From positions 434,001 to 498,000 of the forward strand of contig JABSQZ010000001.1 in assembly GCA_013215505.1 (NCBI GenBank): a stretch of DNA of 64,000 nt, in the 5' to 3' direction. The stretch comes from Oceanospirillaceae bacterium (lineage in GTDB: Bacteria; Pseudomonadota; Gammaproteobacteria; Pseudomonadales; Balneatricaceae). The notes beneath the pieces are model-generated. The model saw nothing but the letters and a program-made list of their open reading frames with translations, did not search any database and was not told the origin of the DNA. This document shows, piece after piece, positions 15,457 to 24,742 of the stretch. Every line of letters begins with the position of its first letter. Position 1 is the first letter of the stretch. The position numbers and the translations under genes were made by a program.

Positions 15457-16677
15457 ATGTTCATCAAACCTACCCTTATTTCTACTGCAATATTGGCAGC
15501 TGCCAGCATGCAAGTGCAGGCGGCGGAATCGAGTAGCGGTTTTTTTGCCGACAGCAAACTGGATCTAGGATTACGCACTTACTATTTTAACCGAGACAAA
15601 ATTGGCGAGCCAGATTCCAAAGCCTTGTCCCAGGCACTGCGCTTAGACTTCACTTCTGGCTACCTAAATGACATTGTAGGCTTTGATGCCTCAATATTTA
15701 GTGCTCAGAAGCTCAGCGGAGAAAAAGGCCATGGTGGCACTGGTTTGCTACGTGATGATGGATCATCGCAACGCGGCTACGCTAAAATTGGTCAAGCTTT
15801 TGTCAAGGTTAAGCTCGGCGAAAGCGGTAAGTTAAAAGCGGGTCGAATGGTGCTGGGCACTCCGTTATTTAATGACTCAGATTCCAGGTCTACCCCCAGC
15901 TCTACCCAGGCGGTGATGGCAGAAGGTAATTTTGGCAAGGCAAATATCTACGCTATCTACTCGGACAGAGCCTCTGCCAAAACCAGTGAGAGCTTCAATA
16001 AATACCAGGATACCAACGGTAAAGATTACGAAGTAAAAGTGATTGGCGGTGGTTATAGTTTTGATAACGGTTTAAGCGTTAGCGCAGCCTACGGTGAAGC
16101 TGAAGATGTATTACAGCAATCCTATGTCAATGTTAACTATCCGTACATTTTCTCTAACAAAATCAAAGTAAAGTTTGATGCCCATTTTTACAGCGGTAAA
16201 GCGGACGGCAACGCCAGCGGGCATGTCGCATCCACTTATGACAGTGATTTGGTCAATTTGGCAGCGCAAGTCTCCTACGATAACTCTAAAATATCGGCCT
16301 CTTACCAAGGCGTTAACGGCGACGAGTACGTCGAGGGCTGGGGTGGATCTGACGATACTGGCTTAAGTACCTGGAACTCAGTGCAACGGCTGGATTTCGA
16401 CCGTGCAGATGAGCAGTCATGGCAACTGCGTTTCGACCATAACTTCAAGAAAGTTAAAGGTTTAACTTTTATGACTCGCTACACGCACGGTGACAACATC
16501 ACTAAAGCAGGCCAGGCGGATGGCTCCGAGTGGGAGCGCAACGTTGAACTTAAATACGCTTTCCAGGATGTCGATGGCTTATCAGTGCGCTGGCGTAACT
16601 CTACCGTCCGCTCCAGCGAGACTGTAGATACCAACGAAAACCGTCTGTTACTCAACTACAAAATCGCCTTTAAATAA
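15457..16677 (+). CDS. OprD-family outer-membrane porin
   Basis: This 406-residue protein has a signal peptide (MFIKPTLISTAILAAASMQVQA, cleavage near residue 22) and the OprD opening FFADSKLDLGLRTYYFNRD. Further OprD landmarks are AKIGQAFVKVKLGESGKLKAGR (strand and loop around the eyelet), STPSSTQAVMAEG, and a C-terminal series of amphipathic strands ending LLLNYKIAFK. OprD porins are 18-stranded monomers passing basic amino acids, carboxylates or other small solutes; the substrate cannot be told here. GGAG lies 9 nt before the ATG. It has a strong terminator at 16707-16741 and is a single-gene unit. Confidence 0.9.
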   Translation: MFIKPTLISTAILAAASMQVQAAESSSGFFADSKLDLGLRTYYFNRDKIGEPDSKALSQALRLDFTSGYLNDIVGFDASIFSAQKLSGEKGHGGTGLLRDDGSSQRGYAKIGQAFVKVKLGESGKLKAGRMVLGTPLFNDSDSRSTPSSTQAVMAEGNFGKANIYAIYSDRASAKTSESFNKYQDTNGKDYEVKVIGGGYSFDNGLSVSAAYGEAEDVLQQSYVNVNYPYIFSNKIKVKFDAHFYSGKADGNASGHVASTYDSDLVNLAAQVSYDNSKISASYQGVNGDEYVEGWGGSDDTGLSTWNSVQRLDFDRADEQSWQLRFDHNFKKVKGLTFMTRYTHGDNITKAGQADGSEWERNVELKYAFQDVDGLSVRWRNSTVRSSETVDTNENRLLLNYKIAFK

Positions 16678-16706
16678 AGGCAACATTACCCTTTTAGAGT
16701 GAATTT

Positions 16707-16741
16707 AAGCACGTTAGTCCCCCTTACTAACGTGCTTTTTT
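16707..16741 (+). terminator. Rho-independent terminator of the porin gene
   Basis: AAGCACGTTAGT (16707-16718) pairs perfectly with ACTAACGTGCTT (16726-16737) across a short C/T loop, followed by a run of T to 16741. It lies 30 nt after the porin stop codon. Confidence 0.95.
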
Positions 16742-16744
16742 CCC

Positions 16745-17989
16745 TCAACTTACTACTTCCGACTCGCTACTTACGACTTCATTTCCCGTCTCTGCCAAAG
16801 CAAAAAGTACAGCCCCTAAACCGGCGCAGCAAAGCACCAACGCGACTATCACTGTCTCGGCGCTGAGCAAACCGCTAAAAGCCCCAATCAACAATCCGGC
16901 AACAGGTTTAGTTGAGTTATTAAAGAAAATGATCACACCTGTGGTTTTACCATAGTCCGACGGGGGGATTAGCGCTTGTCTGGTGGTGCGAATATACACA
17001 TTGAACATGCCATCAAACCCCAGCACTATCATGAAACCGATAAAAAATAGCCAGTAATTTTGACCTAGCGCATACAGTGCACCACCAAAACATATACAGC
17101 TAAAGGAGATATAGCCTATTGTTTTCAGGGCTAATTTATTAACAAACAGCGCCGTTAAACTAAGCACGGCGATTGAAGTCAGGGCACCCATCATCTGCAA
17201 TAGTCCGTAAGATGTCGCCGGCAGTAGAAATTTTCCGCTGACAAAGGCAGCGGCGGTAGCCATAGCTGCGCCAAAGACTAAATTGACTAAAGCCGTTTGC
17301 CCCACCACACTGAGCAGTTTTTTGTTGTTTAATAAAAAGTCCAACGAGCGTTGCAGTTGCTGGATAACTGATTGATTATTAGCTGACAATCCACTCTGTC
17401 TGGCTTTTTCCTGCAATCCATCATCGGCTGTGAAGCCATTACTGCTAAACGAAAATAACAGTTGGCCAACTGCAAATAGGCCGCAGGCAACGGTGATCAC
17501 GCTTTGCCAGCTAAAATATTGCAATACAAAGGCCGCCAGTAAAGGTCCGCAAATGATCGACAATTGATCGACCGATTGCACCCAGGCTTGCACTCTAGCA
17601 AAGGGAGTCTGTTTAAATGCGTGGGGCAACAGCACTTCGGTGGAAATAAAACCTTGGGTAGAAGCCAGTCCCACCAGCGCCGATAATATTATGATAATGC
17701 TCAATAGCGCTTGCTCCCCCAGCAACCAAGAGCCGACTATCGCCGCTACACAAAATACCGACCTCAGCCACAAACTCAATTTGACAACTTTTAAGGGAGG
17801 ATAGCGATCGCCAATTATTCCGGCAAATGGGTTGTAAATCACTCTGGGGATAGTTTCCAAGGCAAAGGCAAAACTTGACCAGGCAATACTCTGGGTAATT
17901 TGAAAAACCATAATAGGCACTACAAACAACAAAAACTGATCACCTAGAGACACCGCCAAACGGGAGCTAAAGAAAAATTTAATGGACAT
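16745..17989 (-). CDS. MFS transporter
   Basis: This inner-membrane protein of about 414 residues has roughly twelve transmembrane segments of the EntS/MFS_3 kind. Motif A-like GIIGDRYPPLKVVK lies between helices 2 and 3, and a central loop of about 30 polar residues (FTADDGLQEKARQSGL) separates the halves. It is a probable drug or metabolite exporter. ATG 17989 is chosen because AGGT lies 6 nt upstream; the TTG 18013 extension has no support. The last 11 codons (EVVSSESEVVS) are encoded by the dispersed GAAGTCGTAAGTAGC-type repeat, which has extended the C-terminus. It is divergent from a LysR gene that may control it. Confidence 0.85.
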   Translation of the reverse strand: MSIKFFFSSRLAVSLGDQFLLFVVPIMVFQITQSIAWSSFAFALETIPRVIYNPFAGIIGDRYPPLKVVKLSLWLRSVFCVAAIVGSWLLGEQALLSIIIILSALVGLASTQGFISTEVLLPHAFKQTPFARVQAWVQSVDQLSIICGPLLAAFVLQYFSWQSVITVACGLFAVGQLLFSFSSNGFTADDGLQEKARQSGLSANNQSVIQQLQRSLDFLLNNKKLLSVVGQTALVNLVFGAAMATAAAFVSGKFLLPATSYGLLQMMGALTSIAVLSLTALFVNKLALKTIGYISFSCICFGGALYALGQNYWLFFIGFMIVLGFDGMFNVYIRTTRQALIPPSDYGKTTGVIIFFNNSTKPVAGLLIGAFSGLLSAETVIVALVLCCAGLGAVLFALAETGNEVVSSESEVVS

Positions 17990-18094
17990 GTTATACCTGG
18001 TACTTGAAGACAATGAGCGGCTGATTCTACTGCTTTCTTAAAACGCGTAAAGACCTTATAATCGAACATATTGTTTCTATAAAAGAATGAATGT

Positions 18095-19009
18095 ATGCGA
18101 CGTACTGCCGATAAATACCACTTATTAAAGATATTCTGCCAGGTGGTAGACAATCAATCATTTGCCGAAGCGGGTAAATACTTGCAAATTCCCAGCTCCT
18201 CAATCAGCAAGGCGGTCAGCCAGTTAGAAGCTGAGGTAGGTCAAACACTGCTGTATAGAACCACCCGATCGATGGCCCTGACCGATGCTGGGAATCTCTA
18301 CTACACAAAAGGTAAGCGGCTGTTGACCGACTGGCAAGAGCTGGACAACCAAGTTAAAGAACTGACCGATAGCCCTAAAGGTCTGCTGCGGATCACTACC
18401 CCGGTAGTCTTAGGCCAGCACTTACTGAGTAAAATCGCCTTGGATTTTATGTTGGCGTACCCGCAGATTGAGTTAGATATGATCTTAAGTAACAAAGTGA
18501 TGGACTTAATTGAAGATGATATAGATATTGCCTTTCGCACTTGGACTAACCTCCCGGATAGCCCGCTGTATAAAACCGACATGCTGAAAATGCGTTTAGT
18601 GATGGTCGCCTCTCCAAGCTACCTGAAAGAGCGAGGGTCACCCACTAGCATCGAAGATTTAAAAAATCATCAGCTGATTATGTTTAAGTCGGGCTCTGAT
18701 TTTCGCAATCATTGGAACTTTATCGATAGCAAAATTAAACTGCAGGGAAAAATGTACAGTAATAATACTTTCGTCTTAATGGAGGCTGCACTGCGCGGTG
18801 TTGGTATTGCTAACATCTACTCGCATTTCACTGATGACTTAATTGCCAGTGGTCAACTAATCGAAGTACTCAGTGATGAAATACAACCTACTTCGACCGT
18901 CAGTGCGCTGTATCGGCAACATCGGCGTACATCGGTGAAATTGGATTGTTTTTTGAGTTTTGTTGAACAGGCCCTTAAAGATAGACACACTGAGGGAAGA
19001 TATCCATAA
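18095..19009 (+). CDS. LysR-family transcriptional regulator
   Basis: The 304-residue protein starts with a LysR helix-turn-helix (LLKIFCQVVDNQSFAEAGKYLQIPSSSISKAVSQLEAEVGQTLLYRTTRS) and continues with a two-lobed effector domain; GLLRITTPVVLGQHLL opens lobe 1, and EAALRGVGIANIYSHFTDDL marks the return of lobe 2. The arrangement is of the CrgA/DsdC-like clade with the phrase FLSFVEQAL at the end. It is divergent from the MFS exporter, with 105 bp between the two starts, the usual arrangement for a LysR gene and its target. The effector is unknown. Confidence 0.9.
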   Translation: MRRTADKYHLLKIFCQVVDNQSFAEAGKYLQIPSSSISKAVSQLEAEVGQTLLYRTTRSMALTDAGNLYYTKGKRLLTDWQELDNQVKELTDSPKGLLRITTPVVLGQHLLSKIALDFMLAYPQIELDMILSNKVMDLIEDDIDIAFRTWTNLPDSPLYKTDMLKMRLVMVASPSYLKERGSPTSIEDLKNHQLIMFKSGSDFRNHWNFIDSKIKLQGKMYSNNTFVLMEAALRGVGIANIYSHFTDDLIASGQLIEVLSDEIQPTSTVSALYRQHRRTSVKLDCFLSFVEQALKDRHTEGRYP

Positions 19010-19203
19010 ATCCTCAATTTTCGCGGCCAATTATATAGCGTGCAGATGCCCACGCAGTAACGCAGTGACTGATAGTCCTTTCAGATTAGCTGACATCGCC
19101 CCTAGCAACTCATACTGATGACTGGTCCCAGGGGAATATTAAAGATACAACAAACTGCCTCGCATGTTCTTTTACTGCTGGTAGTCCCCCCTGCAAATAA
19201 AAA

Positions 19204-19614
19204 TTTGCAGTTGTAGTGGATGAGGTACGCGCACTGGCGGTAAGGGTTCAACAATCAAGCAACTAAATCAATACAATAATAGACAAACCGAATTCAGCGA
19301 CCCAACAAGGTGTCACTGTGATCCATGAGAGTCAGCAACATGCTAATAGTGTCGTTGAGCAAGCGCTGCTGGCGAGTTTATCATTGAATACGATTGTAGA
19401 TTCAGCCACAGACATTATTCATATGAATGAACAAATAGCCAATGCCGCGATTCAACAGCACAGTGCAGCACAGACTTTGAATGAAAACATTAACAGCATT
19501 AATGATATGTCCGTTCAAAACCTACAGGGGTCAGAGCAAAACCTTATTGCCAATATGGAATTGGCAACAATCAATGCGCAGCTTGAAGAATCCGTAAAGC
19601 AGTTTAAGCTTTGA
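19204..19614 (+). pseudogene. Methyl-accepting chemotaxis protein, 3' remnant with in-frame stop
   Basis: The frame begins at the highly conserved signalling-hairpin end FAVVVDEVRALAVRVQQSSN, hits TAA at 19264-19266 where MCPs have a Lys, then continues INTIIDKPNSATQQGVTVIHES and a C-terminal coiled coil (QQHSAAQTLNENINSINDMS, ending EESVKQFKL). Everything 5' of the hairpin (sensor, membrane segments, HAMP, tip) is missing. The part after GTG 19318 is still open for 98 codons but has no Shine-Dalgarno sequence and no sensing parts. It is non-functional. Confidence 0.85.
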
Positions 19615-19685
19615 GCTTTGAGCTCGAAAAAACACCCCGCTAAGTAATCCCAAAGTGATAACAATAGCTTAGTAGTAGCTTTGCC

Positions 19686-20381
19686 TCAGCTTGGAAAAAT
19701 AATCGAGGGGAGCTCAGCAAGTGAGGTGATGGCATACTGTGGCTTATCTAATTCCTTTGGCCAGGGATGAAACCCTTGTAGCCAGATAGCTGTCATGCCC
19801 GCACTGGTTGCCCCCTGAATATCGTTGATCGGGTGATCTCCAACATAGCAACACTGCTGTGCAGCAAATCCAGCCTCCATCATCGCGTGCTGGAATATTT
19901 GTGGATCTGGCTTTTTAATACCGACTTCCCCAGAACTCAGTAACTGATCCACAGTATTGTACTTTTCAAGTTGGCTGGCGGTCGCTAACCTAGATGCCTG
20001 TGCGCCGTTGGAGATGATTCCTAGATGCACTCCCTGTTGATCCAGTAATTCAAGCAGCTGATTCGCCCCCGGCATAGGCACGCTGCATTTTGGGAAATAC
20101 TCAATCCAGTGCGCTAACAAGACTGATTTATCTACTTCAGCTGAGTCACGCAACTCCCGGTACAAGTGAGCAGCTACCGCTTGTTTAATGCTGTTATAAG
20201 CAGAGCCTGCTATTGGATAACCGCCGTTATCAACTTTTTTTATAATCCGCGCAATACGTGACGCAGAGACAGTCTCTAAACGATCTGCAAAGCATTCGAC
20301 AAAGACTGCTGCGTAACGCTCGATACTGCGCTGACGGTGAATCAAGGTATTATCTAAATCGAAGTAAAGCGCTTTTATCAT
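19686..20381 (-). CDS. HAD-superfamily hydrolase, subfamily IA
   Basis: This 231-residue cytoplasmic protein carries all four HAD motifs: nucleophile DLDNT (8-12) in MIKALYFDLDNTLIH, motif II ISNG in LGIISNGAQ, motif III Lys in GIKKPDPQIF, and motif IV GDHPINDIQGA. The large helical cap between motifs I and II is of type C1. It probably dephosphorylates a small phosphorylated metabolite; pyrimidine-nucleotidase (YjjG), phosphoglycolate and haloacid enzymes are all in this subfamily and cannot be separated from sequence alone. No operon partner is seen. Confidence 0.85.
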   Translation of the reverse strand: MIKALYFDLDNTLIHRQRSIERYAAVFVECFADRLETVSASRIARIIKKVDNGGYPIAGSAYNSIKQAVAAHLYRELRDSAEVDKSVLLAHWIEYFPKCSVPMPGANQLLELLDQQGVHLGIISNGAQASRLATASQLEKYNTVDQLLSSGEVGIKKPDPQIFQHAMMEAGFAAQQCCYVGDHPINDIQGATSAGMTAIWLQGFHPWPKELDKPQYAITSLAELPSIIFPS

Positions 20382-20451
20382 GTTTTAACCCAATAGCAAT
20401 GAAAGCCTTATCAGCAGCACAATACAGCTATTGTTTAAGTGCTGCTGACCT

Positions 20452-20649
20452 TTAAAAAGAGCAACCAATACTCTTATCATAGCGATCTGTTGTGCCGACT
20501 ATTGGCCAGATTTCAGCAGGCTCTACAGCAGAGCGCAACCACTGTGTAACAAACAGATAATAGCATTTAGGGTTATGTTCACTATCGATAGCAAACTGCT
20601 GATAAACATCCTGTTTTACCTCCCAGACGATACTGGCCAACCGCTGCAC
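20452..20649 (-). pseudogene. Unidentified short ORF, probably a gene fragment
   Basis: A 65-codon frame (LASIVWEVKQDVYQQFAIDSE then YYLFVTQWLRSAVEPAEIWPIV) has protein-like composition but starts at a GTG without a Shine-Dalgarno sequence. Just upstream, in another frame, NVDELLVREPFGPPLP ends at a stop adjoining this frame, as if one protein had been broken by a frameshift near 20655. I do not recognise the family. It may equally be a chance ORF. Confidence 0.35.
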
Positions 20650-20721
20650 TATGGCAGGGGCGGTCCGAATGGCTCTCTGACCAATAACTCATCAACATTG
20701 ATATCTATACAAATTATGCAA

Positions 20722-22113
20722 CTAACCAGCGGATAATATAGGCTCGCGAGTCAGTTTACGGATAAATTGATAAGTGTAGCCACCGACCACTATGGTTGCC
20801 AGCAGATCAATCACCGGAAAAGTCCACCAGATGCCCGGCACGCCAAACTTATTAGAAAAAATCCACAGTACCGGCAGTAACAATACATAAGTATGAAAGG
20901 CATTTAGCAGTGCAGCAGGTTTAGCGTAACCCAGTGCCTGGAACAGTGCCGGGCACATCATGCCGATACCGACTGTGAAAAAGCCGATAAAGACCACACT
21001 GGAGATACTCGCCGCCGCGTCGATCAGAGCCTGATCTGTAGTAAATATCTGGAATATCCATTCTGATTTAAACAGCATAGGTACGCTCCAGAACAACGCA
21101 TAAGCGCCGCTGGTCAGTACCGCTACTTTCAATACTTCTGCCACTCTGTCGTAGCGCTTTGCCCCGAAGTTATACCCGGCAAAAGTTTGAAACGCTATCA
21201 TCATCCCCAGTACCGGTAAAAAGATCAGCATAAATGTGCGGTTGAAAATACCGTGACCACTGATCAACAAATCCGCACCTTCGCTGGCAACGTTGACGAT
21301 GGCAAAGTTAACCGACATCAACATTACCGCATAACCGGTATAGGATAAAAATACCGGGATCCCCAGTGACAGGGCCTCTAAATGAATTTTCCCCTGTAGT
21401 TTAAAGTGCTGCCAATCAAAGTTAATCCTGTGCTGGCCAGAGGCCAGAATCTTAATCGAATACACAAACGACACTGAGATAGCGATCACCGTCGCCCATG
21501 CGGCCCCTGGAACGCCCCATTCAAACACAAACAAAAATAGTGCATCCAGAACAATGTTTAACAGTGAAGAGAGCGCCATTAACTTCATCATCGCTACCGT
21601 TTTTCCCTCGGCGCGAAAGGCATCACTGATTATGCCGGCACAGAAGCTCACGGCACAAAATAGAGCGATAGGAGTTATGTATTCAATCGCATAGCCCTGC
21701 AGCGCAGCGGGCAACTGCAACAAATCAAAGATCTGTACTTTAAAAATCAGGATGATTGCAGTACAACCGAAACCGACCAGAGCGGCGAGGAACAGCGATG
21801 AGCTAAAAATCGCGTTGGCTTGCTGGCCTTCACCGGCACCGAGTCGGCGAGACAATATTGAGGCCATGCCTCCGGCCATCATGGCGCTGATACTGATCAA
21901 GACCATATGTACCGGGAAAGCAGCTGACACACCGCCGATCGCCTCTGTTCCCACCGCACGGCTAATAAAAATAGCATCGACAAAGTTGTACAGGCCATTG
22001 ACTAAAAGCCCAATGATAATGGGCATCGCCATGCGCATAAATAAGCCAAAGACTGGCGCGTTAAGCATTGCATCGGTGCTTTTTTGTTGAGGATCTGTCA
22101 CTGCTTCTGTCAT
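20722..22113 (-). CDS. MATE-family multidrug/Na+ antiporter
   Basis: This 463-residue inner-membrane protein has about twelve transmembrane segments in two homologous halves. The opening half shows MRMAMPIIIGLLVNGLYNFVDAIFISRAVGTEAIGGVSAAFP, the signature first helix and loop of MATE exporters, and the mid-region GAGEGQQANAIFSSSLF. MATE proteins extrude cationic drugs or metabolites using Na+ or H+ gradients. The gene lies 80 bp downstream of an AraC/Rob-like regulator in the same direction and is probably its target and co-transcribed. Substrate not deducible. Confidence 0.9.
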   Translation of the reverse strand: MTEAVTDPQQKSTDAMLNAPVFGLFMRMAMPIIIGLLVNGLYNFVDAIFISRAVGTEAIGGVSAAFPVHMVLISISAMMAGGMASILSRRLGAGEGQQANAIFSSSLFLAALVGFGCTAIILIFKVQIFDLLQLPAALQGYAIEYITPIALFCAVSFCAGIISDAFRAEGKTVAMMKLMALSSLLNIVLDALFLFVFEWGVPGAAWATVIAISVSFVYSIKILASGQHRINFDWQHFKLQGKIHLEALSLGIPVFLSYTGYAVMLMSVNFAIVNVASEGADLLISGHGIFNRTFMLIFLPVLGMMIAFQTFAGYNFGAKRYDRVAEVLKVAVLTSGAYALFWSVPMLFKSEWIFQIFTTDQALIDAAASISSVVFIGFFTVGIGMMCPALFQALGYAKPAALLNAFHTYVLLLPVLWIFSNKFGVPGIWWTFPVIDLLATIVVGGYTYQFIRKLTREPILSAG

Positions 22114-22193
22114 GCTTTACCTACTGCTGAATAAACTAAAAGAGCCATCTTAAGCAATTGCTGCAGAAAATCCTGACAGATATTGCTATGGAG

Positions 22194-23120
22194 CTAATAA
22201 ACTTTTACTAAAATTTCTAATTCTATCTGATCCCTGTCGGTATCAACGCTGAAATAACGTTCCATCACCGTCTTGCTGGCCAGCAAAATGTTCTTCGAGG
22301 GGATATATTCGCTAAACAACCACAGGTAAAAAGGATGTCGTAACTGGCTAATTTTTCCCGCAAACTGGACAGTTAAATATCTGCCTGCAGCCAAGGTGCG
22401 CAGCGCGATATTTTTATCCAACAGCTGTTGCGGGTCATCAACTTGATATCCCGCCTCGTAGCGACATTGCGCAAAGGGGGTTAAAAAATGGTTATCCTGG
22501 CAAAAGCCAACGTTGCGTTTTTCCCCCTGCAGGGAAATATCTAAGCTGGCTAATAATTGGGCTAACTGGGCCCAGGCCTGCATTATTCCGCACAAGCTAT
22601 ACCCTTCAGTACTGGCAACATAACAATAGTGTGCTGTTTCCAACTCTCTTATCTGTATGTCTTTACACTGTTCTTTCAGCAGAACCCGGTCCGCTGTTGA
22701 TAAGTTGCCATGATATAAATTTTGCGGCTGCAGAGTTTTTCCAATTTTGCTGGATAGTTTTCCATTCTTGCTTTTTTTATCACTATCGCCCTTGCGATAA
22801 GTCGATGCGCTAAAGCCAAAATACTTGCCAAACGCCTTGGCAAAATTAGCCTGTGAAGAAAAGCCGCAGTTGAGGGCGATCTGTTGAATACTCTGCTGTT
22901 TCGGCGCGCGTAATTCGAACAGTGCCTGCTCCAACCTTTTGCGCTGCATGTATTGATTAAAAGGTTCATTCGTCACTGCTTTAAAAGTGCGGTGAAAATG
23001 AAATTCAGACATATTCACATGTCTGGCCATAGTCGCCACACTAATCATCTGAGATAAATGCTGCTCGGCGTATTCAACTGCACGGTTAATACGTTGTAGA
23101 TCTTTTTGCGATACTGGCAT
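22194..23120 (-). CDS. AraC-family regulator with GyrI-like effector domain (Rob-like)
   Basis: The 308-residue protein has an N-terminal AraC double helix-turn-helix (about 8-110: ISVATMARHVNMSEFHFHRTF and QQIALNCGFSSQANFAKAFGKYFGFSASTYR). A basic linker (KKSKNGKLSSK) leads to a GyrI/BmrR-like ligand domain of about 155 residues. Domain order matches Rob and related multidrug-responsive activators. It precedes the MATE gene by 80 bp on the same strand, consistent with sensing a compound that the pump exports. Start ATG 23120. Confidence 0.88.
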   Translation of the reverse strand: MPVSQKDLQRINRAVEYAEQHLSQMISVATMARHVNMSEFHFHRTFKAVTNEPFNQYMQRKRLEQALFELRAPKQQSIQQIALNCGFSSQANFAKAFGKYFGFSASTYRKGDSDKKSKNGKLSSKIGKTLQPQNLYHGNLSTADRVLLKEQCKDIQIRELETAHYCYVASTEGYSLCGIMQAWAQLAQLLASLDISLQGEKRNVGFCQDNHFLTPFAQCRYEAGYQVDDPQQLLDKNIALRTLAAGRYLTVQFAGKISQLRHPFYLWLFSEYIPSKNILLASKTVMERYFSVDTDRDQIELEILVKVY

Positions 23121-23277
23121 CTTTACATCTGTTAGTTGTAGTGTAGCCGAAGCCAGCCACGCCCTTTACTTGAAGAAGCTAGCAATGCAACACTAAATGA
23201 GGGTTGGCCTGTTAAAACGGCTGGGTGACATACGTCTGCAGCGACACACTGCGGCTAAGACTATTGCATAAGTTAAC

Positions 23278-23820
23278 TCACAGTGTCGATTTTATAAGCT
23301 GTAACGCAGCTAAATTCGGCAGCTGTTCAAGCAACTTCTGGCGACTACACCATGGGTAAGGCAAGTTTTCCAGCGGGTACAGCAACGCATCTTGATGTTC
23401 AGCGTTTAAAACTAGCATCTGCTCAATTTTAATCATTAAGCTATCGACTAATCCATCAGCACGTTTTGAGAACTGCCAGTGATAGTCACCAACACCTATG
23501 CGTAAGCTGCCGGTTTCCCTCTCAGACATACCCACCAACCACTGGCATTTTACGAGTCCGTTTTGCACTGTAACACTCTCCTCAATACAAAAGGTGTAGA
23601 TGTTTTCATAACTTTGGCCAAAACTTTTCACCAGCACTTGAGTAATATCTTGCAGCCCATGAGTCTGACTGGGAAAGGCGATATTTTCACTGTTCACTTG
23701 CATTTGTAACTGCGCATTTGTGCTGAACACTTTGCTTAACAAATGCGGTCTGTTTTGATCTTTGGCCTGAATATAGCGGCTGATAATAGCTTTATAATTT
23801 TGCAATTGGCTGTTTGGCAT
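23278..23820 (-). CDS. NTF2/SnoaL-like protein of unknown function
   Basis: The 180-residue soluble protein begins with a helix (YKAIISRYIQAKDQNRPHLLSKVFS) followed by beta strands with conserved phrases (LQMQVNSENIAF, GLVKCQWLVGMSERETGSLRIGVGDYHWQFS), the layout of a cone-shaped NTF2-like fold used by SnoaL-type proteins. No signal peptide is present. Residues for a specific reaction are not evident. It lies between the AraC regulator and a broken YciI-like gene, all leftward; any functional link is speculative. Confidence 0.65.
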   Translation of the reverse strand: MPNSQLQNYKAIISRYIQAKDQNRPHLLSKVFSTNAQLQMQVNSENIAFPSQTHGLQDITQVLVKSFGQSYENIYTFCIEESVTVQNGLVKCQWLVGMSERETGSLRIGVGDYHWQFSKRADGLVDSLMIKIEQMLVLNAEHQDALLYPLENLPYPWCSRQKLLEQLPNLAALQLIKSTL

Positions 23821-23883
23821 AAGTAGAGTCTCGGTATATTTACAGGCTAAAAGCCGCTATTTTGGCAGGGACGGACAAGTTAA

Positions 23884-24193
23884 TCACTGCAGCGGATTAA
23901 TATCAGACCAGAGTGCCACTTTAAAGGGGTACAGCTGTGCAGTCATCAGCTGACTGCTAACTGCCGGGTCGGCATTCATTATAGCGCACGCTTGCTGTTC
24001 ATCTACCGCCTGAAAAATGACGATACCAAAGGCATTTTTATCACCCTCTAAGGTTCTGCCGGCGCTGAAAACTACTCCCTCAGTCACTAAGTGTTGCAGA
24101 TAAGAAAAATGCGCTGCTATCAGTTGCGGCACTGGGGCTATTCTCCAACATATCAGCCCTGCAAGGTTTTCTCTGGTAGAGAAACTGCTGCAT
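23884..24193 (-). pseudogene. YciI-like (YCII-related domain) gene, +1 frameshift in a C4 run
   Basis: ATG 24193, with GAGGT 5 nt upstream, opens MQQFLYQRKPCRADMLENSP, the normal start of this small-protein family. After AGC the frame must shift by one base to continue VPQLIAAHFSYLQHLVTEGVVFSAGRTLEGDKNAFGI..., which then runs to the stop at 23884. The break lies at GGGG 24134-24137 (CCCC on the coding strand); with three C instead of four the gene would be intact (ENSPVPQL). This is either a fresh mutation, a phase-variable tract or a sequencing error. Function of YciI proteins is poorly known. Confidence 0.75.
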
Positions 24194-24456
24194 TAATACC
24201 TCGAATAAGTAAGATAAATGGTCTTTACAGATAAAAATCAGTGCGCTGCGAAGAGTAATTATATTGAAAAACAACATTGTTGTAGCGCTATTTTATATAT
24301 TAGCTGCCGGAAAAACACAATCTTTGTCGTTGCCAAAATGAATCTTAGATGAAAATTAATCGCCCTGATAGCATCGCTTTGGGCTCTGGCTCAGTTGATA
24401 TTTTCAACACAACCAGGCTAACTAGCATGATAAGTTAGCCAAGAGCCAGCAGAGTT

Positions 24457-24717
24457 TCAGCGCTGACAGCTGCTGGTAATAGTGGCACATTGACTGCAGC
24501 GGGTTTTTTCACTGTTAGCTGGCTGCAATACAGAAATAGCGGCTAGCAATGGGTCGCGGAGCTGATTAAACAAACGTATATTTTCCGTCTGAATCGATAC
24601 ATCCATCGGCGATGATAAATTCGGGGCGCTAAATTAATGTACTGGCAATACGGGAGTATCCTTAAAAAGCCAAGCTGAGCGGATTTTATCTAAAGGGACC
24701 AACATTTCAATTGCCAT
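24457..24717 (-). pseudogene. Possible decayed small gene with one in-frame stop
   Basis: One frame reads MAIEMLVPLDKIRSAWLF..., meets TAA after 27 codons, and continues in the same frame for another 58 sense codons with protein-like composition (NIRLFNQLRDPLLAAISVLQ) to a Cys-rich end (CSQCATITSSCQR). I do not recognise it. ATG at 24606 could also start a 49-residue protein. The rest of the 24194-24742 interval shows only a hairpin (GGCTAAC/GTTAGCC about 24417-24439) and nothing else I can name. Confidence 0.3.
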
Positions 24718-24742
24718 GGGTCGCTGACACCTTGAAGAAGAA

